Shown here in pieces: positions 17,684-26,084 of a stretch of 64,000 nt of DNA. Source of the stretch: Candidatus Eiseniibacteriota bacterium. Its GTDB lineage: Bacteria > Eisenbacteria > RBG-16-71-46. The position numbers and the translations under genes are program-made. The stretch covers positions 1 to 64,000 of the forward strand of contig JACOSV010000054.1 in the NCBI GenBank assembly GCA_016178725.1, read 5' to 3'. Numbering within the stretch: the first letter of the stretch is position 1; every line of letters starts with the position of its first letter. Below the pieces are notes generated by a model that did no database searches, was not told the DNA's origin, and saw only the letters and a program-made list of their open reading frames with translations.

Positions 17684-18195
17684 GGCGCGTTCCTCAACGC
17701 GAACGATGAACTCACCTCGACCACCTGTCCCGTGGCCGAGCGCACGCGCAGAGACGCCACGTGGAGGACCGGAACCTTGGGATTGGCGTCGAGAGTGACG
17801 GAGAAGCGTTCGACGACCGACGGCACCACCGGGCCCTGATCAGGGTTGCAGCTCCCCGGGCCCTGATGAAGCAGGGAATCCTCTCCTGCCCCTTGCCCCC
17901 ACCGAAAGCCGTAGTAGGGGAGCGCCGATCCCACGCGATAGAACTCCAGCACGGTGTCGGGCGGGACGGCCGTCAGTTGAACGGACGCCGCGCTATCCGC
18001 GCGCGAGGCGATGCTCTCGAGGATAGTGGTCGCATCCCGCTGTGCCAGAGCTTGCGAGGATCCGTCGATCCAGGTCGACTGCGAGTTGAGGTAGAAGCCG
18101 ACGAGGCCGAGCGTGACGACCCCGGCCAAGATCATGACGACCATGACCTCGATGAGTGTAAAGCCGGAGGCGCGCAAATGAATCCTCTCGTTCAT
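17680..18195 (-). CDS. PilW-like minor prepilin
   Basis: The 171-residue prepilin has a type III signal (ASGFTLIEVMVVMILAGVVT): basic leader, Gly/Phe cleavage site, Glu at +5 and a hydrophobic helix, so it should be cut by PilD. The globular part (WGQGAGEDSLLHQGPGSC onward) is typical of PilW/GspJ-like minor pilins in size. It is coupled to its neighbours by 4 bp overlaps on both sides. Assignment as PilW rather than another minor pilin is by position between PilV-like and PilX-like genes. Confidence 0.78.
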   Translation of the reverse strand: MNERIHLRASGFTLIEVMVVMILAGVVTLGLVGFYLNSQSTWIDGSSQALAQRDATTILESIASRADSAASVQLTAVPPDTVLEFYRVGSALPYYGFRWGQGAGEDSLLHQGPGSCNPDQGPVVPSVVERFSVTLDANPKVPVLHVASLRVRSATGQVVEVSSSFALRNAP

Positions 18196-18641
18196 GGCGA
18201 CGACAGAATCCGCGACACACTCACGGTGTCGGGCATTCCCGACGTGGACCAGATCACCCTGACAGTCGCTCGGGTGTAGTCCGCCCCGGGTCCGTTTGCG
18301 GGATCGTCCACCGTCGAGATGTCCCAGGATTCGATCGCGGTCACGTTCCCGAGGGTCACGGTCGTCGTATGAGTACCCACTTGCAGGTCGGCGTTCCCCG
18401 GGTCGTGGCCGGGAATCGCAAGGCTCGAGAGCGTCTCAAGTTTCCCCTGGGCGAGTGCCAGCCCTGAACGGGCGGTCTGGTAGCGGTTGAGGTTGCCGCG
18501 GCCCATGGCGAACGCATGGGCGAGCCCGATGACGGCGATCGCCGCCATCACCGAGGCGACGACGACCTCCGTCAGCGTAAAGCCGCGCTCGTCCCTGCCG
18601 GAAATCACCGCCCGTCCAGGCAGCGCTGGTGACGGTGCCAT
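18192..18641 (-). CDS. PilV-like minor prepilin
   Basis: The 149-residue prepilin-like protein has the cleavage motif RGFTLTEVVVASVMAAIAV (Gly/Phe, Glu at +5) after a 20-residue leader, longer than usual. The short C-terminal domain contains a conserved-looking RVIWSTSGMPDTVSVSRI strand region, as in PilV/GspI-type pseudopilins. The first ATG is used; no strong Shine-Dalgarno is visible. It starts 4 bp after the pilA-like stop and overlaps the PilW-like gene by 4 bp. Confidence 0.77.
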   Translation of the reverse strand: MAPSPALPGRAVISGRDERGFTLTEVVVASVMAAIAVIGLAHAFAMGRGNLNRYQTARSGLALAQGKLETLSSLAIPGHDPGNADLQVGTHTTTVTLGNVTAIESWDISTVDDPANGPGADYTRATVRVIWSTSGMPDTVSVSRILSSP

Positions 18642-18645
18642 AGAG

Positions 18646-19068
18646 CTACGGCGTCGTGAAACCGGCGCCGGTGCCGTTACGCTTGTACTCGTAATTCACC
18701 GTCAGACCGGCGGTTTGTTTTCCAGTCTTGCCAACCGCTGAGACCGAGTACCCTGCCGCGTCCGCCTGATCTACCGTGATCTTCCAGTTTACGAGCGCTT
18801 CGGTGAGATCGCAGTTGAGACCATTCTGGCTGCCCGGACCAGGACTGGACACAAAGCCGGGATCCGGCAGAGAGGCGTAGGTGGCGTTCTGCTGGAAGTA
18901 CGTCTGCTCGGCAGTAATCACCGCACCGATCGCGCCCTTCGCTTCGGTGCGCTGCGCGTCCTTGACGTAGTTAATGTAGAGCGGCACCGCTACCGCCGCA
19001 AGGATCGCGACGATCACGATGACGACCATCAGCTCCATCAGTGTGAAACCTCTGGCATTCCGCTTCAT
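18646..19068 (-). CDS. pilA: Type IV major pilin-like protein (PilA/PilE)
   Basis: The 140-residue prepilin has a short leader (MKRNARG) and a classic N-terminal helix (FTLMELMVVIVIVAILAAVA) with Glu at +5. It is the best candidate for the pilus fibre subunit. The downstream helix (AKGAIGAVITAEQTYFQQNA) is the usual PilE-like alpha1-C segment. GAGAGG lies close to the ATG, which agrees with high expression. There are 130 bp between pilC and this gene, so a separate promoter is possible, though I see no clear -35/-10. Only one Cys is present, so the C-terminal disulfide of proteobacterial pilins is absent. Confidence 0.88.
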   Translation of the reverse strand: MKRNARGFTLMELMVVIVIVAILAAVAVPLYINYVKDAQRTEAKGAIGAVITAEQTYFQQNATYASLPDPGFVSSPGPGSQNGLNCDLTEALVNWKITVDQADAAGYSVSAVGKTGKQTAGLTVNYEYKRNGTGAGFTTP

Positions 19069-19198
19069 GGTTCCTCTCTCCTCTACCGTCAGGGCTCTCC
19101 AACGGTGAGTGGTTGCCTTCCGTGCGTGGGTGTCGCTCCCTCGTCTCTCCAGCGTGCTACGTCTCGACCGGCGCGCCGTCCGTGCGACGGGCCGGACC

Positions 19199-20461
19199 TC
19201 AATGCCCCAGCAGGCCCTGACGCATGGCCTGGCCGAGGTTGAAGATCGGCAGATACAGCGCGAGCAGCATGACGCCGACCAGACCGCCGAGGACGACGAT
19301 CGCGATCGGCTCGACCAGAGAACTCAATCCGTCCACCTGCGCGGTCACGCGCTGCTCGTAGAAATCGGCGGTGCGGGTCAGCATGTTGTCGAGCTGCCCG
19401 GTCTCTTCTCCGGTCGCGGTCATCTGCACCAGCATCTCGGGGAAGACCTGTGCCTCGGTCATCGCCTTCGACAGCGAGTCGCCTTCCTCGACCCGCGAGC
19501 GCACGTGCTCGATGCCCTGTTCGAGCACTCGGTTCCCGGGCACAGGACGCATGACCTTGAGCGCGTAGAGGATCTGCGTGCCGCTTGCGGTCAGCATGCC
19601 CAGTGTGCGTGCGAACTTGGTGACAGCATACATCCGGATCAAGGGTCCAAAGATCGGCAGGTTGAATTTGGTGCGGTCGATCCACAGCCGCCCGCGCTCG
19701 GTCTGCGCGAAGTAGGCCGCCGCGATCGCCGCGATCACCGTCAACCCGCCGGCGAGCAAGAGGTTGCCCACCACCACGCGGCTCACGCCGAGCAGGATCT
19801 GCGTCGGCAGCGGCAGCGGCACGCGGAAGCGCTCGTAGATCGCGGAGAACATCGGGATGATCTTGACGATCATCGCGACCAGGATCAGCACCGCGAACGA
19901 GAGCACGAAGATCGGGTAGCGCAGCGCCGCCTGCACCTTGAGCCGCAGCGCCTCGGCCTTCTCGAGGTAGGTCGCGGTCTGGTCCATGATGCGGTCGAGC
20001 GTGCCGCTGATCTCGCCGGTGTTGACGAGGCTCACGAATACCTCGTCGAACGCGCCGGTGTGCTTGCCGAGCGCGGTCGAGAGCGACTCGCCCTTCTGCA
20101 CGTCGTCGCTCACCCTTTCGAGGATCACGCCGAGCTTCTTGTCCTCGTGGTCGCGCGCGATCGAACGCAGCGAGCGCACCAGCGGCAGGCCGGCGCTGAT
20201 CATGGTCGAGAGCTGGCGCGCGAACAGCGCGACCGAGACCGGCGGGACGCTCGTCCTCCAGCGCTGGACGATCTCGTAATAGCGCCGCGCGAGCTGGCCG
20301 CGCACCGCCGCCGCACCGCCCGGCGCCCGATTCTCGATGAATACCGGGATGAGCTTCGAGTTCTCGAGGATGCGCAGGACCTCTTCTTCCGAGGCCGCGA
20401 TCTCGATGCCCTCGTGGGCCCGCCCGGAGGCGTCGCGTGCTTTGTAGAAGTAGCTCGGCAT
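19199..20461 (-). CDS. pilC: Type IV pilus inner-membrane platform protein PilC
   Basis: The 420-residue GspF/PilC family platform protein transmits motor movement to the pilin. It contains two T2SSF repeats (FARQLSTMISAGLPLVRSLR near residue 75 and FARTLGMLTASGTQILYALK near 280), each followed by a hydrophobic region. The N-terminus (MPSYFYKARDASGRAHEG) is typical, which fixes the start at ATG 20461. That start overlaps the pilB stop as TGATG. The C-terminal LYLPIFNLGQAM is a conserved family ending. Confidence 0.95.
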   Translation of the reverse strand: MPSYFYKARDASGRAHEGIEIAASEEEVLRILENSKLIPVFIENRAPGGAAAVRGQLARRYYEIVQRWRTSVPPVSVALFARQLSTMISAGLPLVRSLRSIARDHEDKKLGVILERVSDDVQKGESLSTALGKHTGAFDEVFVSLVNTGEISGTLDRIMDQTATYLEKAEALRLKVQAALRYPIFVLSFAVLILVAMIVKIIPMFSAIYERFRVPLPLPTQILLGVSRVVVGNLLLAGGLTVIAAIAAAYFAQTERGRLWIDRTKFNLPIFGPLIRMYAVTKFARTLGMLTASGTQILYALKVMRPVPGNRVLEQGIEHVRSRVEEGDSLSKAMTEAQVFPEMLVQMTATGEETGQLDNMLTRTADFYEQRVTAQVDGLSSLVEPIAIVVLGGLVGVMLLALYLPIFNLGQAMRQGLLGH

Positions 20462-22182
20462 CAGATGTGATCCGCCAGAGTCGCGGCGCGCACCTCGTCG
20501 ATGGTGGTCGTGCCTTCGAGGATCTTCTTCACGCCGTTCTTGCGCAGCGTGATCAGGCCCTCGCTCATCGCCTTCTGCTTGATCTGATCCTCGTTCAATC
20601 CGTCGAGCACCATGCGCCGCACCGGGCGCGACAGCTCGAGCACCTCGAACACCGCGGTGCGGCCCTGGTAGCCGGTATTCTTGCACGCGAGGCAGCCGCG
20701 GCCGCGGACCAGCGGCCGGCCCTGCAGCGCCTGCGCGTCATCGCCCATCACGGCGAGCGTTTCGGGCGCCGGGATGTAGGTCTCCTTGCAGCGGTCGCAG
20801 ACGCGGCGCACGAGCCGCTGCGCCATGACCAGCGTCACCGCCGAGCCGACGAGGTAGCGCGGCACGCCCATGTCCACGAGGCGGGTCACCGTGCCGGGCG
20901 CGTCGTTGGCGTGCACGGTCGAGAGCACGAGGTGGCCGGTGAGCGCGCTCTTGACCGCGATGTCGGCGGTCTCGCTGTCGCGGATCTCACCGACCATGAT
21001 CACGTCCGGGTCCTGGCGCAGGATCGCGCGCAGCGCGCGGGCGAACGTCATCCCGACCTTGTGGTTCGCGTGCACCTGATTGACGCCTTCGATGTGGTAC
21101 TCGATCGGGTCCTCGACCGTGAGCAGGTTGCGGTGCACGGTCTTGATCTGGTTCAAGGCCGAGTAGAGGGTCGTGGTCTTGCCGCTCCCGGTCGGGCCGG
21201 AGATGAGGATCATGCCGTAGGGCTGGCGGATGGAGCGTTGGAACGCGTCGAGCAGCCCGCCGTCGAGGCCGATCTGCGAAATGTCGCGCGCGAACGCGCT
21301 CTTGTCGAAGAGACGCAGCACGACCTTCTCGCCGTGCGCGGTCGGCAGCGTCGAGACGCGGACGTCCACCTCGCGGTCGGGCAGGTGCACGGTAAGGCGG
21401 CCGTCCTGCGGCAGCAGCCGCACCGCGATGTCGAGGTCGGCGAGCACCTTGATGCGCGAGACGATCGCCATCTGCAGGTTCTTGGGCGGCTTCATCATCT
21501 CGTGCAGCACCCCGTCGATGCGGAATCGCACGGTGATGCGGTCGCGCGCGGGCTCGACGTGGATGTCGCTCGCACGGCCGTCGATCGCCTCGGCGAACAT
21601 CAGATTCACGAGCCGTACGACCGGCGCGTCCTCGACCTGCTGGCGCAGCGTCGCGAGGTCGATCTCTTCGCCCTCGTCGCCGGCGGTGAGGTCGAGCTTG
21701 TCGAGGATCTCGCCGACCTTCGCGGAGGCGCGGATCTGCTGGTAGTACTCGTCCACCGCTTCGCGCACGTCGCTCGGGCGCGCGACCCACACCTTGACCG
21801 TGCAGCCGGTCAGGGCACGCAAGTGGTCGAGCGAGACGACGTCGAGCGGGTCGCCCATCGCCACGTCCATGGTCTCGCCGTTCCGGTGCAGGGCGAGGAG
21901 CCCGGCCTGGCGGGCGAGGTGCTCGGGAATCAGCCGCACCGCCCCGAGATCGGCCTGCGAGAGCTTGTCCGCGTCGGCGACCGGGAGCCCGAACTGCTGC
22001 GCGAGCAGCGCGCACACGTCGCGCTCCTCGAGCAGGCCGAGGCGCACCAGCGTCTGGCCGAGCCGCTCGCGCGCGTCGCTGCGCGAACGCAGAGCGTGCT
22101 CGAGCTGTTCGGGCGTGAGCCGCCCCTGCTCGAGCAGGAGCTCGCCGAAGCGCCGCGTCGAGAGCCGGTAGGAGACGGCCAC
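20461..22182 (-). CDS. pilB: Type IV pilus extension ATPase PilB
   Basis: This is a 573-residue hexameric ATPase that powers pilus assembly. The N-terminal MshEN/GspE-type domain (FGELLLEQGRLTPEQLEHAL, about 10-150) may bind c-di-GMP in this family. The core carries Walker A GPTGSGKTTTLYSA, an Asp box (LLTVEDPIEY), Walker B (ILRQDPDVIMVGEIRD), a His box (VLSTVHANDAPG) and a four-Cys zinc motif (CDRC, then CLAC). The start is GTG 22182, sharing one base with the pilT stop. The presence of MshEN raises the possibility that pilus extension is tuned by c-di-GMP. Confidence 0.95.
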   Translation of the reverse strand: MAVSYRLSTRRFGELLLEQGRLTPEQLEHALRSRSDARERLGQTLVRLGLLEERDVCALLAQQFGLPVADADKLSQADLGAVRLIPEHLARQAGLLALHRNGETMDVAMGDPLDVVSLDHLRALTGCTVKVWVARPSDVREAVDEYYQQIRASAKVGEILDKLDLTAGDEGEEIDLATLRQQVEDAPVVRLVNLMFAEAIDGRASDIHVEPARDRITVRFRIDGVLHEMMKPPKNLQMAIVSRIKVLADLDIAVRLLPQDGRLTVHLPDREVDVRVSTLPTAHGEKVVLRLFDKSAFARDISQIGLDGGLLDAFQRSIRQPYGMILISGPTGSGKTTTLYSALNQIKTVHRNLLTVEDPIEYHIEGVNQVHANHKVGMTFARALRAILRQDPDVIMVGEIRDSETADIAVKSALTGHLVLSTVHANDAPGTVTRLVDMGVPRYLVGSAVTLVMAQRLVRRVCDRCKETYIPAPETLAVMGDDAQALQGRPLVRGRGCLACKNTGYQGRTAVFEVLELSRPVRRMVLDGLNEDQIKQKAMSEGLITLRKNGVKKILEGTTTIDEVRAATLADHI

Positions 22183-23306
22183 TAGCCCCTCCTCGCCGCG
22201 GTCTCGGGCACCGGGCTCACGCGGTAGTAGCGCTTCTGAAGAATGGAGCGCTTCTCGGGATCGTCGAAGAACGGATAGGCGGTCTCGAACGCGATCGCGC
22301 CGCGCTCGACCAGCTCGGAGAGCGAGTCGTCGAGCGTCACCATGTCCTCGCGCAGACTGGTGGCGATGACGTTGTTGATCTGGTGGATCTTGTCCTCGCG
22401 GATCAGGTTCTGCACCGCCTGATTCACGAACATGATCTCGCGCGCGGCGACGCGCCCGCGGCCGTCGGCGCGCGGCAGCAGCACCTGCGACACGACCGCG
22501 CGCAGCGTGAGCGAGAGCTGCGAGCGGATCTGCGACTGCTGGTGCGGCGGGAACGAGTCGATGATGCGCGTCACGGTCTGCGACGCCGACTGCGTCGCCA
22601 TGGTCGAGATGACGAGGTTGCCGGTCTCGGCGGCGGTCAGGGCGATCGCCATGCTCGAGAGGTCGCGCATCTCGCCGACGAAGATCACGTGCGGCGCCTG
22701 GCGCAACGCCCCCTTCAGCCCGCGCGCGTAGCTCTTGGTGTCGCTGCCGACCTCGCGCTGATCGATCACCGCGTTCTTGGCCTCGAACAGGAACTCGATC
22801 GGGTCCTCGACGGTGACGATGTGCTTGCGCTGCCCGCCCTGATTCACCTGCTCGAGCAGCGAGGCGATCGTCGTGGACTTGCCCGCGCCGGTCGGCCCGG
22901 TGACGAGCACGAGGCCGCGCGTCACGCCGAGCAGCCGCGTGACGACGTGCGGCGCGAGGCCGATCTCGCCCGGGAGCGGAACCGTGAGCGGCACGATGCG
23001 TACGACCGTGCCCCAGTGGCCGCGCTGAATGAACAGGTTGACGCGGAAGTTGGCGACGCCCGGCAGATGGAAGCGCGTGTCGAGCTCGAGGTCGCGCAGG
23101 AACTTCTCGTGCAGCGCCGGCGTGAGGAAGCTCTCGGCGAGGCGCCGCGCGTCCACCGGCGCGATCACCGGCGATCCGGCCATCGGCTCGAGCCGCCCAG
23201 CGACCATCAGCATCACCGGATGGCCCGCGGTGAGGACGATGTCGCTCGCGGCCTGCTGGACGGCGCGGCGGAGCAGCGCGTCACGTTCGAGCTGAACGGT
23301 GCTCAT
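22182..23306 (-). CDS. pilT: Type IV pilus retraction ATPase PilT/PilU
   Basis: The 374-residue motor ATPase drives pilus retraction. It has an N-terminal PAS-like domain (QQAASDIVLTAGHPVMLMVA), Walker A TGPTGAGKSTTIASL, Asp box IVTVEDPIEFL, Walker B FVGEMRDLSSMA and His-box-like ISTMATQSASQTV. Residues after 300 match PilT/PilU. The usual AIRNLIRE motif appears as AVQNLIRE. I choose ATG 23306 (MSTVQLERDA), with GGAGGAGG 13 nt upstream. ATG 23342 is an upstream alternative that would start inside a strong RNA hairpin. It is the first gene of the operon, behind a ~205 nt leader. Confidence 0.92.
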   Translation of the reverse strand: MSTVQLERDALLRRAVQQAASDIVLTAGHPVMLMVAGRLEPMAGSPVIAPVDARRLAESFLTPALHEKFLRDLELDTRFHLPGVANFRVNLFIQRGHWGTVVRIVPLTVPLPGEIGLAPHVVTRLLGVTRGLVLVTGPTGAGKSTTIASLLEQVNQGGQRKHIVTVEDPIEFLFEAKNAVIDQREVGSDTKSYARGLKGALRQAPHVIFVGEMRDLSSMAIALTAAETGNLVISTMATQSASQTVTRIIDSFPPHQQSQIRSQLSLTLRAVVSQVLLPRADGRGRVAAREIMFVNQAVQNLIREDKIHQINNVIATSLREDMVTLDDSLSELVERGAIAFETAYPFFDDPEKRSILQKRYYRVSPVPETAARRG

Positions 23307-23511
23307 CGGGGTCCGGCGACCTCCTCCCGGTAGTGCGGCCATCGCACGTGTCGGGCACGCGCGATGAACCTCGAACGTTCGAGGTACGGCGTCAACGGAA
23401 GTCGGACACGAGCAGGGGGCAAACTCCGGGTCGGCCACCGGAGTCGCCAGGCAGGCAAGGGGGCAGGCGACCGCGCCTCCAACGGCACTGTCAGACCTCT
23501 AAGGTCAAGGC
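23307..23511 (-). promoter_or_regulatory. Long structured 5' leader of the pil operon
   Basis: Between the predicted transcription start (near 23511) and the pilT ATG lie about 205 nt with at least five hairpins. From 5' to 3' on the minus strand they are: GACCT/AGGTC (23494-23506); GTCGCC/GGCGAC (23443-23471); ACTCCGG/CCGGAGT (23423-23444); an 18 bp perfect palindrome ACCTCGAACGTTCGAGGT (23368-23385); and an 11 bp stem with a five-base loop at 23340-23366. The last stem is perfect only as minus-strand RNA, where its single A/C mismatch becomes a G-U pair. The second and third stems share two bases and compete. No known riboswitch consensus is matched. A DNA operator at the 18 bp palindrome is an alternative reading. 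Confidence 0.5.
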
Positions 23512-23517
23512 ACAACG

Positions 23518-23547
23518 ATGATAGGGTTCGCTCCCGCGGGCTGTCAA
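23518..23547 (-). promoter_or_regulatory. Sigma70-type promoter of the pil operon
   Basis: On the minus strand TTGACA (23542-23547) is a perfect -35 and TATCAT (23518-23523) matches the -10 consensus at five of six positions, with 18 bp between. It is the best promoter in the window. It points at pilT and the eleven genes behind it. Confidence 0.75.
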
Positions 23548-24195
23548 CGATCGCGGCACCGGGTGTCACGGAATCGTAGGCGCGGCGCGGGCAGCGTGCA
23601 CGGAACGTGCGGAGCGCAAGGTGCCCAACAGCGTCGGCGGCGACGCGATCCACCGACTCGCGTTCCCTCTCGCTCTCGGGATAACTCCCGAGAAAAAAAT
23701 ACTGGTAAGGCCGCATCGGTGTATGCAAAGTTGCGCCCGTGGCGCGGACCCGTGACCGGCGGTCCGTGGGCCACCTGTCCGAAGAGGGGATGGTCGTGAT
23801 CCCTTCGCGGGCAACGCAGCAGTGCCAGGGAAGGTCGCCCTCGCGTTGCACTCGGACCGGGTCTGATTGCAGTTTCCAAGCTGTCCGATCCTTCGAGTCT
23901 CCCCACACACATAGCGTCTAGCAGGCCGAACGAGCGTGAGCCCGGCTGTTTGCGGGGCTCCGGTCGTGATGCCCGCCAGGTCCCTCACCGGCGACGGTGG
24001 GGGGCACATTTCGTGCTCAAAGCGGCCCGCGACTTCGGGATGAATGTGCTACCCGGGTCACGTGTCGCGGTGAATGGATGTCCGGTTCCTCCCTACGGCC
24101 GGCGCCGCATGCTGCATCTCGACCATTTATTTCGCGGAGTACGGATCCAGGCGCTCCATGACGGGGCATCGCGGATCCGATCGATGGGGGGAACG
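23548..24195. other. Intergenic region without a recognisable gene
   Basis: About 650 bp separate the pil promoter from the FN3 gene. The listed ORFs here are short, on both strands, without good start sites or family motifs. Visible elements are a perfect 8 bp hairpin at 23674-23693 followed by seven A residues, a GAGCCC/GGGCTC hairpin near 23940, and a CACCG-GCGA-CGGTG hairpin near 23988. The FN3 gene promoter should lie here but no convincing -35/-10 pair is seen. Confidence 0.5.
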
Positions 24196-25035
24196 ATGCG
24201 CATCCGCTCGCTCGCGGGGATCGCGGTTCTGTTCGCCACGATCGCCACGCTCGTGACGGCCGGCACGGCAGCCGCGCAGACCGTCACGTGGAACAGCGTC
24301 CAGATCTCGTGGACGACGCCGGGAGACGACAGCTTGACCGGCACCGCTTCGCAGTTCGACATCCGCTACTCGACCGCGGCCATCACCGCCGCGAACTTCT
24401 CGAGCGCGACGCGCTGGAACAGCGCGCCCGTGCCCGCCGCTCCCGGCACGCGCCAGAGCACGGTCGTCACCGGCCTTCAGCCGACCACGACCTACTGGTT
24501 CGCGATGAAGACCGCGGATGAGGTGCCCAACTGGTCGGGGATCTCGAACATCATCTCGCGCACGACGCTCGCCGCGCCCGACACGATCCGCCCGGCCCAG
24601 ATCGCCAACGTCTCGGTCACCGGCATGACGGAAACCTCGGCGACGCTCTCGTGGGCGGCCGTCGGCGACGACAGCCTGACCGGCAATGCCACCTCATACG
24701 ACATCCGTTGGTCGCGCTCGCCGATCACGGCGGCCAACTGGGCGTCGGCGACCACCACGACCGGTGCCCCGACGCCGGGCGCTCCCGGGACGACGCAGAC
24801 GTTCGCGGTGATCGGCCTCACGCGGCAGACGACGTACTACTTCGCGATCAAGGCGATCGACGATGCGGGCAATCCCTCGGCGCTCTCGAACGTGCCGAGC
24901 GCCACGACGCCGGACCAGACGCGTCCGGCAGCGATCAACGATCTGGTCGTGGGCTTCCTGTGGCTGCACCCGTCGGTCACGGAGACGATGATTGCGGCTG
25001 TGCCGCGACGGATGCCCGGCCGATACCTTCGGTAA
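24196..25035 (+). CDS. Secreted fibronectin type III protein, probably truncated
   Basis: The 279-residue exported protein starts at ATG 24196 (GGGG upstream, signal peptide LAGIAVLFATIATLVTAGTAAA). It has two FN3 domains (about 30-125 and 130-245) that share the pattern SWTTPGDDSLTG, then TYWFAMKTAD and TYYFAIKAIDDAGN, usual for surface FN3 proteins of this type. A third domain begins (RPAAINDLVVG) but after about ten residues turns into an unrelated basic tail (MIAAVPRRMPGRYLR) and stops. The neighbouring protein at 25051 keeps its C-terminal FlgD-like domain, so this one seems to have lost its end by deletion or frameshift. Its role is presumably extracellular binding. Confidence 0.75.
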   Translation: MRIRSLAGIAVLFATIATLVTAGTAAAQTVTWNSVQISWTTPGDDSLTGTASQFDIRYSTAAITAANFSSATRWNSAPVPAAPGTRQSTVVTGLQPTTTYWFAMKTADEVPNWSGISNIISRTTLAAPDTIRPAQIANVSVTGMTETSATLSWAAVGDDSLTGNATSYDIRWSRSPITAANWASATTTTGAPTPGAPGTTQTFAVIGLTRQTTYYFAIKAIDDAGNPSALSNVPSATTPDQTRPAAINDLVVGFLWLHPSVTETMIAAVPRRMPGRYLR

Positions 25036-25050
25036 GGACAGCGAGGGCTC

Positions 25051-26055
25051 ATGCGCAGGGACGTGAGAGAAACGCGAAGCCGCCGGCGACCCCACGGATG
25101 GGGGTCGCTGCTGCTCGCCGTGACGCTGCTGCTGGTGCTGGCGCCGCTCGCGGCGCACGCGCAGGGCGCGGACACGGTGACCGTGAGCTGGACCGCGCCT
25201 GGTGACGACGGCAACGTCGGCACCGCGACCGCCTACGAGCTGCGCCTCTCCACCTCGGCGATCCTCACCAACGACGCGGCGAGCTGGAACGCGGCGACCG
25301 TGGTGCAGGGCGTGCCGGCGCCGCTGGTCGCGGGCACGCGCCAGCGCACGGTGGTGCGCGGGTTGACGCGCGGCACCACGTACTGGCTCGCGATCAAGAC
25401 CGTGGACGACGCCGGCAACTGGTCGCCCATCTCGAACATCGTGCGCTGGGACTGGGTCTACGACACCGCGCCGCCGGGGGCGCCGAGCGGCGTGAGCGCG
25501 AGCAAGCAGTCCGACACGTCGGTGCACGTGACCTGGGCCGCGAACTCCGAGCCCGACTTGAACGGCTACGACGTCTATCGCGCGACAGCCGCCGGCGGGC
25601 CCTACGTGAAGCTCAACGGCGCTCTGGTGAGCGCGACCGACTACCTCGACAACACGATCGCGAGCGGCACGGCGCAGGTCTGGTACCAGGTGACTGCGCT
25701 CGACAACAGCGGCAACGAGAGCGCGCGCAGCGCGAGCGCCACGGTGAACTTCGCGGCGCTGGCCGGAGCGGCGTGGGTGCTCCAGACCGGCTACCCGAAC
25801 CCGAGCTCGGCCGGCACGACCGTGCGCATCCCGATCGTGGTCCCGGGCACGGGCGGCAGCGCGACGCTCGAGATCGTGAACGACGCCGGGCAGCGGATCA
25901 CCCGCCGCGATCTCGGCACGCTCGTCTCCGGGACGATCGAAGTGACGTGGGACGGCCGCAACGATTCCGGCCGGCAGGTGGCGCCGGGCGTCTACACCGC
26001 CTGGCTCATCACCGGCTCGACACGCACGAGCGTCCGACTGGTGCGCGTGCCATGA
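25051..26055 (+). CDS. Secreted FN3 protein with FlgD-like/type IX-like C-terminal domain
   Basis: The 334-residue exported protein has a signal peptide (LLLAVTLLLVLAPLAAHA), two FN3 domains (about 45-145, with TYWLAIKTVDDAGNWSPIS, and 150-245, with EPDLNGYDVYRA) and a C-terminal FlgD-like Ig module. The sequence TGYPNPSSAG, then TLEIVNDAGQRI, then TWDGRNDSGRQVAPGVY is the standard form of this module, used as a secretion or surface-anchoring signal in type IX-like systems. It lies 15 bp after the truncated FN3 gene, of which it may be a paralogue, and just before the PorV-like gene. An extracellular adhesin or sheath role is likely but inferred. Confidence 0.82.
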   Translation: MRRDVRETRSRRRPHGWGSLLLAVTLLLVLAPLAAHAQGADTVTVSWTAPGDDGNVGTATAYELRLSTSAILTNDAASWNAATVVQGVPAPLVAGTRQRTVVRGLTRGTTYWLAIKTVDDAGNWSPISNIVRWDWVYDTAPPGAPSGVSASKQSDTSVHVTWAANSEPDLNGYDVYRATAAGGPYVKLNGALVSATDYLDNTIASGTAQVWYQVTALDNSGNESARSASATVNFAALAGAAWVLQTGYPNPSSAGTTVRIPIVVPGTGGSATLEIVNDAGQRITRRDLGTLVSGTIEVTWDGRNDSGRQVAPGVYTAWLITGSTRTSVRLVRVP

Positions 26056-26084
26056 GGGCGCCGATGAACTTCAAGGAGTGGACG

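Noticed and set aside
23400-23520. Possible c-di-GMP (GEMM-I) riboswitch: GGGGCAAACTCCGG then GTCGCCAGGC on the plus strand
   Set aside because: Only partial resemblance to the consensus, the tetraloop receptor and closing GGGUUACC part are not convincing, and the matching strand is opposite to pil transcription.
23674-23700. Hairpin TCTCGGGA-TAAC-TCCCGAGA followed by seven A residues as an intrinsic terminator
   Set aside because: A T run after the stem is needed; here the run is A on the plus strand and precedes the stem on the minus strand.
23950-24195. N-terminal extension of the FN3 ORF (from 23950)
   Set aside because: The added 82 residues are low-complexity and precede a clear signal peptide at ATG 24196.
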